A stretch of 33,025 nucleotides of DNA from a virus. Each line of letters starts with the position of its first letter. The stretch's first letter is position 1. The stretch covers positions 1-33,025 of IMG/VR virus record IMGVR_UViG_3300025674_000193. One strand, given 5' to 3'. Below, in pieces: positions 14,818-23,714 of the stretch. A model generated the notes under the pieces. That model was given only the letters and a program-made list of their open reading frames with translations. It did no database searches and was not told the DNA's origin. A program made the translations under genes and the position numbers.

Positions 14818-15747
14818 ATGCAAGAACCACGAGGTGGTACTGAATTACAGTTTGAATATTTAAAAAAGCATGTTGATAAAAGTTTTTTAGATAAAGTTCA
14901 AATAACAACTTCAGTTCCAGAAAAAATTCCGTTACATCCAACAAAGCCAAACATACTTTGGCAAAAAAATTCTTATGATCAACCTAATTTAAGACCTTGG
15001 TTTTTAGATAAAAACAATCACAAAAAATATGATTGGTATGTATTTAACTCACATTGGAATTATGAACAATTTAGAAAAGAGTTTGATGTACCAACAGAAA
15101 AATGTTTAGTAATTAAAAATGGAATAGATAATATTAAACCTAGAGATCTTCAAAAAAAAGATAAAAAAGTAAAATTAATTTTTCATCCTACACCTTGGAG
15201 AGGATTAAATGTAATGTTAGCAACGATGCAACTTATAAAAAATCCTAATATAGAATTAGATGTTTATTCTTCTTGTGAAGTATATGGCACAGCATTTAAA
15301 CAAATGAATGATAAACATTATGAAGAATTATATTCTCAAGCTAAACAGCTACCGAATGTTAATTATATTGGATATAAACCAAATGAATATATAAAAGAAA
15401 ATTTACATAAATATGATATGTTTGTTTATCCTAATATTTGGGAAGAAACTTTTTGTATATCTGCAGTAGAAGCTATGGCAGCTGGTTTATACATTATTAC
15501 TACAGACTTTGGAGCTTTGTATGAAACTTGTGCTGAGTTTTCAACCTATGTTCCTTATCAACATAATCATTTAAGTTTAGCAGCTAATTTTGCTTTTGCT
15601 GTTGAAAATGCAGCACCTAATTTAAATAATCCTGGAATACAAAAACATTTAAAATTTCAAATAGAATATACAAATCAATATTATAATTGGAATAAAATAG
15701 GTATGGCTTGGACTAACTTTTTGAAAGGAATACTAAATGCAAAATAA
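14818..15747 (+). CDS. GT4-like glycosyltransferase
   Basis: This 309-aa protein has the GT-B fold pattern of GT4 enzymes, which move a sugar from a nucleotide-sugar donor with retention. The N-terminus begins directly at an acceptor-domain GGTE motif (MQEPRGGTELQ), so the usual first strand is missing; an in-frame stop just upstream (14812) rules out a longer start. The C-terminal domain has LIFHPTPWRGLNVMLATM (120-137), a sugar-donor EX7E motif, E210 to E218 in EETFCISAVEAM, and AAGLYIITTDFGALYE. It has no membrane segment. It overlaps the next gene by 11 bases, giving a two-enzyme unit. Donor and acceptor cannot be told; host surface glycan, fibre or DNA are possible. Confidence 0.85.
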   Translation: MQEPRGGTELQFEYLKKHVDKSFLDKVQITTSVPEKIPLHPTKPNILWQKNSYDQPNLRPWFLDKNNHKKYDWYVFNSHWNYEQFRKEFDVPTEKCLVIKNGIDNIKPRDLQKKDKKVKLIFHPTPWRGLNVMLATMQLIKNPNIELDVYSSCEVYGTAFKQMNDKHYEELYSQAKQLPNVNYIGYKPNEYIKENLHKYDMFVYPNIWEETFCISAVEAMAAGLYIITTDFGALYETCAEFSTYVPYQHNHLSLAANFAFAVENAAPNLNNPGIQKHLKFQIEYTNQYYNWNKIGMAWTNFLKGILNAK

Positions 15748-16567
15748 TACACCCATATGGATTAACCAACCTGTCAGTAAAAAAGTTTCTATTTTTGTAG
15801 CAACACCTTGTCATTCAGAATGTTCTATTCATTACACTCAATCACTTTTAAAGTTTCAACAAGTTTGTCTTGGTCAAGGTATTTTAGTTAGTTTTACGTT
15901 GTTAAAATCTTCTTTGGTTACTCAAGGTAGAAACCTTTGTGTTTCTAATTTTTTAGAAGAATGTGATAAACATCCTTATACTCATTTCTTATTTATAGAT
16001 TCTGATGTTGAATTTAAGCCAGAAACAATATTTAAAATGATAGAAAAAGATGTAGATGTTATTGCTGCTCCTTATCCAATGAAAACTATTGATTGGAATA
16101 AAGTAGAAAAGAGAAAACAACCCAATATGACCGGAGAACAACTTTCTAGATTAGGTTTTATTTGGCCTATAAAAATAGAAGGTAGTAATCAAATAAAAGT
16201 TAAAGAAGGAGTTGCTGAAGTATCCCACGCTCCAACAGGATGTATGTTAATTAAGAAAAATGTATTTCATAGAATGATAAAGGCCTACCCTAATTTAGAA
16301 ATTAAACAACCTACGATTATTAACGGAGCAGAAGTTCCAAGACCTTATTTTTACAATTTTTTTGATACCTATCATGAGCCTGAAACAAAGAGATATTATG
16401 GTGAGGACTTTGGCTTCTGTAAAAGATGGACAGCAATAGGTGGTAAATGCCATTTATATGTGTTAGATGAAATTTCTCACGTAGGAGAGTATCAATTTAA
16501 GGGTAAGTTGATAGATGACCTCACGCTTGATTTAAAAAAGATTGACGCCAAACAAAAAATTAAGTAA
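15737..16567 (+). CDS. GT-A fold glycosyltransferase
   Basis: This 276-aa protein shows the GT-A (GT2-like) pattern: an N-terminal nucleotide-binding strand (KVSIFVATPCHSEC), the metal-binding DSD at 88-90 in HFLFIDSDVEFKPE, AAPYPMK after the sheet, an acceptor-side HAPTGCMLIKKNVF, and a YGEDFGFCKRW segment typical of these enzymes with the catalytic acidic residues. The segment SHVGEYQFKG near the end is recurrent in phage members. The ribosome binding site is AAAGGAA. It starts inside the GT4 gene, so the two are co-translated. A virion- or glycan-modifying enzyme is inferred from neighbours; the sugar is unknown. Confidence 0.85.
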   Translation: MQNNTPIWINQPVSKKVSIFVATPCHSECSIHYTQSLLKFQQVCLGQGILVSFTLLKSSLVTQGRNLCVSNFLEECDKHPYTHFLFIDSDVEFKPETIFKMIEKDVDVIAAPYPMKTIDWNKVEKRKQPNMTGEQLSRLGFIWPIKIEGSNQIKVKEGVAEVSHAPTGCMLIKKNVFHRMIKAYPNLEIKQPTIINGAEVPRPYFYNFFDTYHEPETKRYYGEDFGFCKRWTAIGGKCHLYVLDEISHVGEYQFKGKLIDDLTLDLKKIDAKQKIK

Positions 16568-16600
16568 AGTGGACGTTCCAGGATTCAAGGCCTGCCTAAT

Positions 16601-16612
16601 ATTTAGCTAAAT
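16601..16612. other. 12-base perfect palindrome before ejection gene
   Basis: ATTTAGCTAAAT reads the same on both strands and ends one base before the ATG at 16614, in the 46-base gap 16568-16613. The gap also has a GC-richer stretch, GTGGACGTTCCAGGATTCAA, and no reading frame. The palindrome could be a dimeric repressor site, a small hairpin hiding the start, or chance in AT-rich DNA. Confidence 0.4.
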
Positions 16613-16613
16613 T

Positions 16614-17648
16614 ATGACAATATCAAGAGGACAGATGAATAGACAATTATACATGGGCGGTGGTATTATGAATGCAATGCCAAGAGAACAATATGGTTTG
16701 GGAAGCTCACTTAAAAAAGCAGTTAAATCAATAACAAAAATTGCAGACCCTGTTATACAAGCAGCTGCAGTTATTCCAAATCCTTATCAACCATACGCAC
16801 AAGCATATACTGGTGTAAGAGCTTCTGGTGTTGGTGGAGATTACCAAGGATTAGATATAGGTGGATTTGTTCCAGGAACAGGTGGCGGACAATATGGATT
16901 AAATCCTTTTGCAACTGGAAACATGGGACAATCAGGTTCAATATTTCAAACACCTGGATTTGGACAGCCAACAATTAAAGACATAGCTATGATGAGTACT
17001 TTCCCTGAATTTGAAAGACCAGAAGATATGAAAGTAGGTGTTGATATGGGAAGTACTAGAAGAAGCGGTGAGGGTATCCTAGGAATTTCAAATGAAACAA
17101 TGAAAACTTATCAAAATTTAATTGCATTAGCTGCAGCAGGAACATTAGCTGGTTTAACTTACAAAGAACAACAAGATTTAAAAAATAGATTAGAAAACGA
17201 ATTTAATCAATACAAAGCAGAAGTAGCTAAATATACAGAACGATATAAAGATCCTTCTAACTTAGCTAGATACGAAGTTGAAACACCAGATGAACTAAAA
17301 GATGTAGTAAGAGCACCAGTTATGGATGGTGGTATTATGAATGCTAGAATGAATTACGCTATGGGAGATACTGCAAGCGAAAATGCTATGCAAGCATCAA
17401 TGTATGAAGGTTTACCTATTAGACAAAACCCTAAAGGTGTAACAGAAATGGATTTAAGAGAAACAGGTGGATTTATACCACCAGTTGGAATAAAAGAAAA
17501 AGAAGATGACATTCCAGCAATGTTATCAAATAATGAATTTGTTTTTACAGCAGATGCGGTAAGAGGTATGGGAGGCGGAGACGTAGAAGAAGGCTCTGAA
17601 AGAATGTACGCTCTTATGAAAAAATTAGAAGAAGGAGGCAAAGTATAA
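16614..17648 (+). CDS. Ejection-type internal virion protein
   Basis: This 344-aa protein begins MTISRGQMNRQLYMGGGIMN. The ATG at 16635 (Met8) has a better ribosome binding site (AGAGG) than the first, so the start is uncertain. The N-terminal 100 residues are Gly/Pro-rich, with a possible helix (LGSSLKKAVKSITKIADPVI). The middle has a long helix (YKEQQDLKNRLENEFNQYKA). The C-terminus has TGGFIPPVGIKEKEDDIPAM, LSNNEFVFTADAVRGMGGGD and MYALMKKLEEGGK, a motif I recognise from a large family of marine phage virion proteins. A 17-base direct repeat encodes GGIMNA twice. It is the first of four contiguous genes likely to make DNA-ejection proteins; this role is inferred. Confidence 0.72.
   Translation: MTISRGQMNRQLYMGGGIMNAMPREQYGLGSSLKKAVKSITKIADPVIQAAAVIPNPYQPYAQAYTGVRASGVGGDYQGLDIGGFVPGTGGGQYGLNPFATGNMGQSGSIFQTPGFGQPTIKDIAMMSTFPEFERPEDMKVGVDMGSTRRSGEGILGISNETMKTYQNLIALAAAGTLAGLTYKEQQDLKNRLENEFNQYKAEVAKYTERYKDPSNLARYEVETPDELKDVVRAPVMDGGIMNARMNYAMGDTASENAMQASMYEGLPIRQNPKGVTEMDLRETGGFIPPVGIKEKEDDIPAMLSNNEFVFTADAVRGMGGGDVEEGSERMYALMKKLEEGGKV
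16659..16675 (+). repeat. 17-base direct repeat, partner 17328-17344
   Basis: GGTGGTATTATGAATGC occurs exactly twice in the same gene, 669 bases apart and in the same frame, each coding GGIMNA preceded by Met and followed by a Met-rich stretch. Flanking bases also agree (ATGG at both sites). It seems to be a repeated short peptide module, not a transposable element. Confidence 0.6.
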
Positions 17649-18517
17649 TGGCATACCCACAACCATTTTTAGAACCACTAGGTGAAAGACTTTCAGACGT
17701 TCTTGCATCAACTTTACCTGCAGAAGGTCAAGCATATGATGTAACTGGCATTACGCCACAGATTTCTCAAGTCAGTCCTCTTATTCAAGCAGCTCAACAA
17801 AGAAGTGCAACACAAGCTGGATTAGGTTCTTTACAATTTTCACCAGATACCGGAGCTGTTACAGGTGTTGGTCAAGGTACAGGAGTTGCACAATACGAAC
17901 CATTTTTAGATAGAGCAGAAGGTTTATTAGATCCATCTGCATATCAATCTTACATGTCTCCATATCAACAAGAAGTTATCGACACGACACAAACTTTATT
18001 AGACGAGCAACGAGCAGCGGGAAGAACAAGACTAGCAGCTGAAGCTATTGGCGCTGGAGCTTTTGGTAGTGGTAGAGAAGGTGTACAAAGAGCTGAATAT
18101 GAAAGACAAAGAGATATTTCTGATGCAGCACAAATAGCTGCAATAAGACAACAAGGTTTACAACAAGCTCAAGCTTTACAACAACAAGCATTAGGAAACG
18201 TAACAACACTTCCACAAATTCAACAACAATTAGGAAGAGGAATTACTCAAGAGTTAGGTTTAGCTGGAACAGGTGCTCAACAATATTCACAATCTATTTT
18301 AGATGCCAATCAGCAAGCTAATATAATAGCACAACAATTTCCATTACAACAATTAACAGGAGCTACAAATGTATTTGGAGGAATTGCACAAGGAACTCCA
18401 GGAGCTGTTTATTCTCCTCCTCAAGTAACTTCTCCAGCTTTAACAGCAGCTCAAGCTTTTGGTACTGTTTATGGAGGACTATCACCACAAGGTGGTCTTG
18501 GTAGTTTGTATAGGTAG
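17648..18517 (+). CDS. Gln/Ala-rich ejection-type virion protein
   Basis: This 289-aa protein follows a strong GGAGG ribosome binding site and overlaps the previous stop by one base. It is rich in Gln, Ala and Gly, with long helices (QEVIDTTQTLLDEQRAAGRT, AAIRQQGLQQAQALQQQALG) and a central GAGAFGSGREGVQRAEY motif. The Gln/Ala-rich helical type is like internal head proteins that leave the capsid with the DNA and form a trans-envelope conduit. It has no signal peptide and few charged surfaces at the ends. The family is common in marine phages, always next to large virion proteins. Function is inferred from composition and context. Confidence 0.68.
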   Translation: MAYPQPFLEPLGERLSDVLASTLPAEGQAYDVTGITPQISQVSPLIQAAQQRSATQAGLGSLQFSPDTGAVTGVGQGTGVAQYEPFLDRAEGLLDPSAYQSYMSPYQQEVIDTTQTLLDEQRAAGRTRLAAEAIGAGAFGSGREGVQRAEYERQRDISDAAQIAAIRQQGLQQAQALQQQALGNVTTLPQIQQQLGRGITQELGLAGTGAQQYSQSILDANQQANIIAQQFPLQQLTGATNVFGGIAQGTPGAVYSPPQVTSPALTAAQAFGTVYGGLSPQGGLGSLYR

Positions 18518-18525
18518 TAATTATT

Positions 18526-19365
18526 ATGTCAAGAATTTTACGTAGACCAATGTTTAGAGGTGGCAGACCTAACCCTTATGGAACAGGTATTACTGCTAAC
18601 TTAGAAAAAAGAAAAAATTATAACGAAGGATCATTAGATCCTGCAAGAACTGCATTTGCAAAACAAGTTGGTCAAGCTGTTCAACAACAAGCAACGCCTG
18701 CTTATGGAGAACAAGTTAGAGATTTTTTAAGAGCGTTTGGTGCAAGTGCTGCACCAGCTGGTCAGTTTCAAACCTTAGGTGGAGCATTAGGACAAACAGG
18801 TGCTAACTTTCAAAAGATGTTTGAACCTAAAATACAAAAAGCTAGAGATCTTGGACAACAAACATTTTTAAAAACATTATCAGGAACAAGCGATCAAAAA
18901 CTTTTAAAATATCAAAAATTAGCAAAAGATCTTTGGGCTATTGAATCTCAAAAACCAGAAGATCAAAGACAATTTCAAAGTTATGATGAGACATTTGAAT
19001 ATGTAATTAGAACAACTGAATTAGAAGGTGTAGATAAATCAGATGCTTTAAGAACAAAAACGATAGAAGATATTACAAAAAGAATACAAACAGATACTTC
19101 TTTAAACTATGCTGATGCTAAAGCTTTAGCAGAAACACAATACAAAATAGCAAATGATGGAGACTTTAGAAGAAAAGTTGGAGGAAGATTAAAAGGTCTT
19201 ATACCTAGAAATTTTGAATTAGAAACAACTACAGGTAATTATGTTTGGGCAGCGCCTGACAGAAATCCACCAAGTACTTTACAACCAAACAATGTTTATT
19301 TAGATCCCGTAACACGTAACTTATATTATTTCGATGGACAGAAATCATTAATATTATTAAAATAG
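18526..19365 (+). CDS. Ejection-type virion protein
   Basis: This 279-aa protein starts MSRILRRPMFRGGRPNPYGT, a basic, Gly/Arg-rich opening that I recognise from a marine phage family, followed by GITANLEKRKNYNEG, helical segments (AFAKQVGQAVQQQATPAYGE, VRDFLRAFGASAAP) and a beta-type C-terminus (YLDPVTRNLYYFDGQKSLIL). It has no catalytic motif or membrane segment. It stands between the Gln/Ala-rich protein and the 1381-aa protein, with 8 and 9 bases to its neighbours. Part of the probable injection machinery; function inferred. Confidence 0.68.
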   Translation: MSRILRRPMFRGGRPNPYGTGITANLEKRKNYNEGSLDPARTAFAKQVGQAVQQQATPAYGEQVRDFLRAFGASAAPAGQFQTLGGALGQTGANFQKMFEPKIQKARDLGQQTFLKTLSGTSDQKLLKYQKLAKDLWAIESQKPEDQRQFQSYDETFEYVIRTTELEGVDKSDALRTKTIEDITKRIQTDTSLNYADAKALAETQYKIANDGDFRRKVGGRLKGLIPRNFELETTTGNYVWAAPDRNPPSTLQPNNVYLDPVTRNLYYFDGQKSLILLK

Positions 19366-19374
19366 GAGTAAGTA

Positions 19375-22300
19375 ATGTCTTCAAAAACAGAACTTGAAAA
19401 CAGTAAAAAATTACCACAAACTCCTAACTTGGATGAACTTCCTGATGTTGATGAAGTAGCGATCGAAACAGAAAATTATAGTCAACCTGCCTTTAAACCT
19501 GGAGATCTTGATTCAGATAAATTACCAGAATCATATAAACAAGGAGCGCCTGTTTTTACTACAGGATTTACCGCAGCAGAAAAATTATACAGAACAATAA
19601 AAGGGGAAGAAGTTCCCTCAAATGAATACACAATATTAGAAACAGGTGTTATTGGTGTGCTTGATGCTTCACTAAAAATAGCAAAAAACGCTTATACTTT
19701 AACTGGTGCGATAGTTGATGCATTGGGTGAAGAGAATATAAAAAAAGATGCAGGTTTATTTGCTAAACTAGAAAAAGATTTTGATGAGTCTGTTTTTGGA
19801 AAATTAGAAAGAGGAGCAGAAGAAATTGCATATCAAGATGCTGTAGGTAGATTAACTTCTGCATTTACTCAATTATATGTTGGAGGTAGAGCAGGAGCAT
19901 CTGGAACTTTATATTTAGGAAATAAAGCTAAACAAATAGCTAACAATTATATAAAGGCAGCTAAAGTAGGAAAAGTTGCTAAACCAAATAAAAACATGGT
20001 TAAAGCTTTAGAAAAAGCAAAAGAATTAAATAAATTATCAGGTAAAAATAAATACATAGCTATAGGTATTGGTGGTGGAATTGGTGCAGGTCTTGTAGCA
20101 GAAACTGAAGACATAGGTACGTTAGGAGATATAGAAGCATTAAATGAATTAATTGGTTTTGATTTTCCAACACGATTAGATAGAGTAAAAAGAGAAGATG
20201 CTAAAGACGAAGCTGTTAGAAATTTAACAAACAGATTTAAGTTTGGAGCTGACACAGGTTTGATATCTGTTGTTGTAGGCTATGGTTTAGGAAAGGTAAC
20301 AAATAAATTAATCGAGCAAGGAGATAAACTTGCTTATAGTAACAAAGCTATTGATAGATGGATAGATAGATTTGCAGCAGATTTAAGACCAAGAGGGTTT
20401 AAAGAACAAAAACTGTTTGAAGGAACTAAAAAAGTAGAAGGTCAAATTAATGCAGGACAAGTTACATCAAAAGATTTGATATTAGATATAGATAAAACAT
20501 TATTTGATATTGCAAAACGATCCGGTATTTCAAAAGGTAGTCCAGCATTTAAAAGAATTATAGGAAGAGTAGATGAACTTTTAACAGGAGGTCAAGATGT
20601 AGTTAAAAATAATAAAATTATATTTAATGGTTTTGATTCAAAAACAATGAAAGAATTTAAAAAATTTGCAGACGAACTTGATATTACTGCAAATGATCAA
20701 AAAGCTATCGTCTCCGATTTAATAAAAATTAGAAATGAATTTAACATATTTAAAAATGCTTTGCTTACAAGTAAAAATTTAAATGTTGGTTCAAAACAAT
20801 TTAACGAAATAATGTCTGATCGTATGAAAAATATGTTTACATCAGAATACAAAATATCAACAGACAGAAGTATTTTACCTTGGGCTAATTATAAACCAGC
20901 TGAAGCCAATGTAAATGCTGTAAAATCTGTTATAGATAGATATGGTAAATCAGAAGGAGTTAAACTAGCTGATACAGAATTAGATTTAATAGTAGATGAT
21001 ATTATAAAAAACGTACAGATAGATGAAGTAACTAAAACACCACGTTTCTTTATGACTAAATTAAATGCTTTAGATGATACACAAACACAGCTTATAAACA
21101 TTGCAGATAGTTTTAAAAAAGGTGTTTTCAAACCTGGTAAGTTAATAAAAACAAAAGATGATTTACGAGATTTTCAAAGATTATTTGGACAAAAAAGAGA
21201 TATCAGAAACACAATTATAAACACTATAAATGATTTAGCATCGATAGTTGCTAAAGATGAGTTGTATTCAAATGTATTAAAAAATAGTGAAGAGTTAATT
21301 AAACAAGGTAAACGAGCAGTTGTGTATCCAACAAGACTACAGGCTATAAAAAATTTACCTAACCAACAATTAATTACTAGTAAAAATGGTTTACAAATAA
21401 AATCGCCTTTAGGTGAGAGTGCTTACACAAATCCATTGAATGGATATTTTACAAGTAAAAAATTTGCTGACGCTTTACAATTTGCAGAGAAAATACCTTT
21501 TGATGAATTTGCTAAAAATGCTTTTTATAAACATTTAATTTTAATACCAAAAGGTGCAACTCAAATATCAAAAACAATATTGGGTCCTTTTACACATACA
21601 AGAAACTTTGTTGGTTCTAGTATATTTGCTATGGCTTCTGGTAATGTTTTTAAAAATCCAATTACAGTAGTTAAAAATTTTAAACAAGCTTTCAATACAG
21701 TTCAACCTCAATTACTTTATCGTAATTTACCTAAAGATCAGGCTATGTATAAATTTTTATTAGAAGAACAAGTAGTAAATTCTTCTGCTGTAGCAAGAGA
21801 TATTGCAGGAGTATTAGATGACATTGGAAAAGGTGGGGATGTTTATCAAAGATTTTTTGGTAGATTTGGTCAAGGATTAAAAAATTTATATACAAAAGCT
21901 GGAGACTTGTATGTAGCTGAAGATGATCTTTGGAAAATTTTTTCTTTCTTAGGTGACTTTGATAGTTATAAAAAAGCTTACACAGCTGCTTTTAATGCAG
22001 GTAAAATAAAACAAATGCCTTCAGATTTAGAGTTAATGAAGACAGCTGCAAATTTAGTTAGAAACTATATGCCAAACTATGGCTATGTAGGTAGATTAGT
22101 TCAAGCTGTTCGGAGATTACCTTTAGGAAACTTCTTAGCATGGCCTGCTGAAATTTTAAGAAATGGTGTAAATTTAATTGAGATCGCTCTTAAAGAAGCA
22201 AAAAATCCTATCACAGCTGCAATTGGTTATAAAAGATTAGCATCTGCAGCAACAACGATAGGAATTGCCATACCAGTAATAGGTGAAGTAACAAGAAACT

Positions 22301-23520
22301 TATATGGTATAACTAAAGATATGGCAGCAGCAGCCAGAGAATTTGTTCCATACTATTCAAAAGAATCTATTATATTTCTTACTCGAGATGAGGATGGTTC
22401 ACTAAATTACATAGATGCATCCGGTGCATTTGTTTATGATACTTTAACTAACCCAATTACTGCTGCGTTAGCTGCTGTTGAAGAACAAAGAGTTATTGAT
22501 CCTTCAAAACCTTTAATACCTGGTTTATATGAAGGTCTGGCAAGAGGTATGTCAAGATTAGCTAGACCGTTTATTGAACCATCTATTTGGTATGCAACAA
22601 TGCTAGACATTTTAGTTAGAGATGGAGAAACAAAAGAGGGTTATAGAATATGGAATGAAGATGCACCTCAAGGAGAAAAAATTTCAAAAGCAGTTGAGTA
22701 TACAATAGAAGCAACAGCTCCTTTTTCTTTCAAACAATTTAAAAGATTAGGTTCTGCCATACAAGATAAACCAGGACCGAGAGGCGAGAAATTTAATGTA
22801 GATGATGAAATAGCAGGTTTTTATGGTTTAAGAGGAGTAAAACTAGATCCAATGAAAAGTATGCCATATAAAATATATGAATTTAAAAAATCAGTTGCAG
22901 GAACAAGAAGTTTATTAACATCCCCAACAACAAAAGGGGGAGAAATATCTAGAGATGATATTATTGAAAGATACTACATAGCTAATCGACAAAGATTTAA
23001 AGCTATGAGAAAACAAAAAAATATAAATGAGTTAGCAAGAATTTTAGAAGTTGATGAAGATGCTATGAAAAAACTTTACGTAGATAGAGGAATTAGAAAA
23101 GAATTTAATTTTATGAACGAAGGTGAATATTTGCCATTTAAAATTAGTCCAGGTTATAGCAAAAAAGTTAGAGAACAAAGAGAAAAATTAGAAGAACAAT
23201 TTGAACAACTAACATTTGAAGCACCTTTAGATGAAGAAGTATTGCAAATTTTAAATGAAATGAAACAGGATATGACAGGTATGTCTTTAGAAGATAGGTA
23301 TCAAGATCAAATAAGATTAGAAGATTATTTAACTGGTGAAAAAAGAAGTTCTTCTATTAATGATATACCAACACCACCATTACCGGAACAACCACAACCT
23401 AACCCACAAATTGTTTCAACACCACCAATGCCTATGCAATCAGGGTTGACCACAACAGAAAATGCTTTACTTTCAGATGAAGAAAAAGCTATAAGATTAA
23501 GACAAAGAGGTATTGTATAA
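19375..23520 (+). CDS. Large (1381 aa) ejection-type internal virion protein
   Basis: This is the largest gene in the window, behind a TAGGAG ribosome binding site. The 1381-aa protein is mainly helical, with Gly/Ala-rich hydrophobic stretches that could insert in membrane, for example YIAIGIGGGIGAGLVAETED (about residue 226) and ITAAIGYKRLASAATTIGIA with following IPVIGEV. The middle part is Lys-rich and helical, and the C-terminus has a Pro-rich linker (PTPPLPEQPQPNPQIVSTPP) before a short helix. NYMPNYGYVGRLVQAVRRLP and LGNFLAWPAEILRN look like a conserved core of large injected virion proteins. I see no lytic transglycosylase motif, so peptidoglycan cutting is not supported. It probably forms the main part of the ejected channel; this is inference. 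Confidence 0.68.
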   Translation: MSSKTELENSKKLPQTPNLDELPDVDEVAIETENYSQPAFKPGDLDSDKLPESYKQGAPVFTTGFTAAEKLYRTIKGEEVPSNEYTILETGVIGVLDASLKIAKNAYTLTGAIVDALGEENIKKDAGLFAKLEKDFDESVFGKLERGAEEIAYQDAVGRLTSAFTQLYVGGRAGASGTLYLGNKAKQIANNYIKAAKVGKVAKPNKNMVKALEKAKELNKLSGKNKYIAIGIGGGIGAGLVAETEDIGTLGDIEALNELIGFDFPTRLDRVKREDAKDEAVRNLTNRFKFGADTGLISVVVGYGLGKVTNKLIEQGDKLAYSNKAIDRWIDRFAADLRPRGFKEQKLFEGTKKVEGQINAGQVTSKDLILDIDKTLFDIAKRSGISKGSPAFKRIIGRVDELLTGGQDVVKNNKIIFNGFDSKTMKEFKKFADELDITANDQKAIVSDLIKIRNEFNIFKNALLTSKNLNVGSKQFNEIMSDRMKNMFTSEYKISTDRSILPWANYKPAEANVNAVKSVIDRYGKSEGVKLADTELDLIVDDIIKNVQIDEVTKTPRFFMTKLNALDDTQTQLINIADSFKKGVFKPGKLIKTKDDLRDFQRLFGQKRDIRNTIINTINDLASIVAKDELYSNVLKNSEELIKQGKRAVVYPTRLQAIKNLPNQQLITSKNGLQIKSPLGESAYTNPLNGYFTSKKFADALQFAEKIPFDEFAKNAFYKHLILIPKGATQISKTILGPFTHTRNFVGSSIFAMASGNVFKNPITVVKNFKQAFNTVQPQLLYRNLPKDQAMYKFLLEEQVVNSSAVARDIAGVLDDIGKGGDVYQRFFGRFGQGLKNLYTKAGDLYVAEDDLWKIFSFLGDFDSYKKAYTAAFNAGKIKQMPSDLELMKTAANLVRNYMPNYGYVGRLVQAVRRLPLGNFLAWPAEILRNGVNLIEIALKEAKNPITAAIGYKRLASAATTIGIAIPVIGEVTRNLYGITKDMAAAAREFVPYYSKESIIFLTRDEDGSLNYIDASGAFVYDTLTNPITAALAAVEEQRVIDPSKPLIPGLYEGLARGMSRLARPFIEPSIWYATMLDILVRDGETKEGYRIWNEDAPQGEKISKAVEYTIEATAPFSFKQFKRLGSAIQDKPGPRGEKFNVDDEIAGFYGLRGVKLDPMKSMPYKIYEFKKSVAGTRSLLTSPTTKGGEISRDDIIERYYIANRQRFKAMRKQKNINELARILEVDEDAMKKLYVDRGIRKEFNFMNEGEYLPFKISPGYSKKVREQREKLEEQFEQLTFEAPLDEEVLQILNEMKQDMTGMSLEDRYQDQIRLEDYLTGEKRSSSINDIPTPPLPEQPQPNPQIVSTPPMPMQSGLTTTENALLSDEEKAIRLRQRGIV

Positions 23521-23714
23521 TGACTAAAGACAACGCACTACAACGAATAGACTCACACGAAAAACTTTGCAGAATTATGCAGAAACAAACTCACGACAAG
23601 ATTCAAAAATTAGAAAATCAAATTACTAGAGTAGAAAGAATATTATTAGTATCTATGGGAGCAGTCATCACAGGTATGGGTGGTGTTATTTTAGTTCTCT
23701 TACAAAAACTTTAA
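23520..23714 (+). CDS. Holin- or XhlA-like membrane protein
   Basis: This 64-aa protein overlaps the previous stop (TAATG). A polar, coiled-coil-like first two thirds (RIDSHEKLCRIMQKQTHDKI, QKLENQITRVERIL) leads to one C-terminal membrane segment (LLVSMGAVITGMGGVILVLL). This layout resembles the XhlA family of small proteins used with holins in lysis. No endolysin is visible in the window, so a lysis role remains open; an injection-associated membrane protein is possible. It meets the minus-strand helicase gene with a 4-base overlap. Confidence 0.6.
   Translation: MTKDNALQRIDSHEKLCRIMQKQTHDKIQKLENQITRVERILLVSMGAVITGMGGVILVLLQKL

Noticed and set aside
16568-16600. Possible tRNA fragment or attachment site (GTTCCAGGATTCAAGG)
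   Set aside because: It resembles a T-arm only loosely; no cloverleaf can be built and no integrase is nearby.
23520-23714. Firm holin call
   Set aside because: Only one membrane segment, no lysin nearby and no dual-start motif; left as holin- or XhlA-like.
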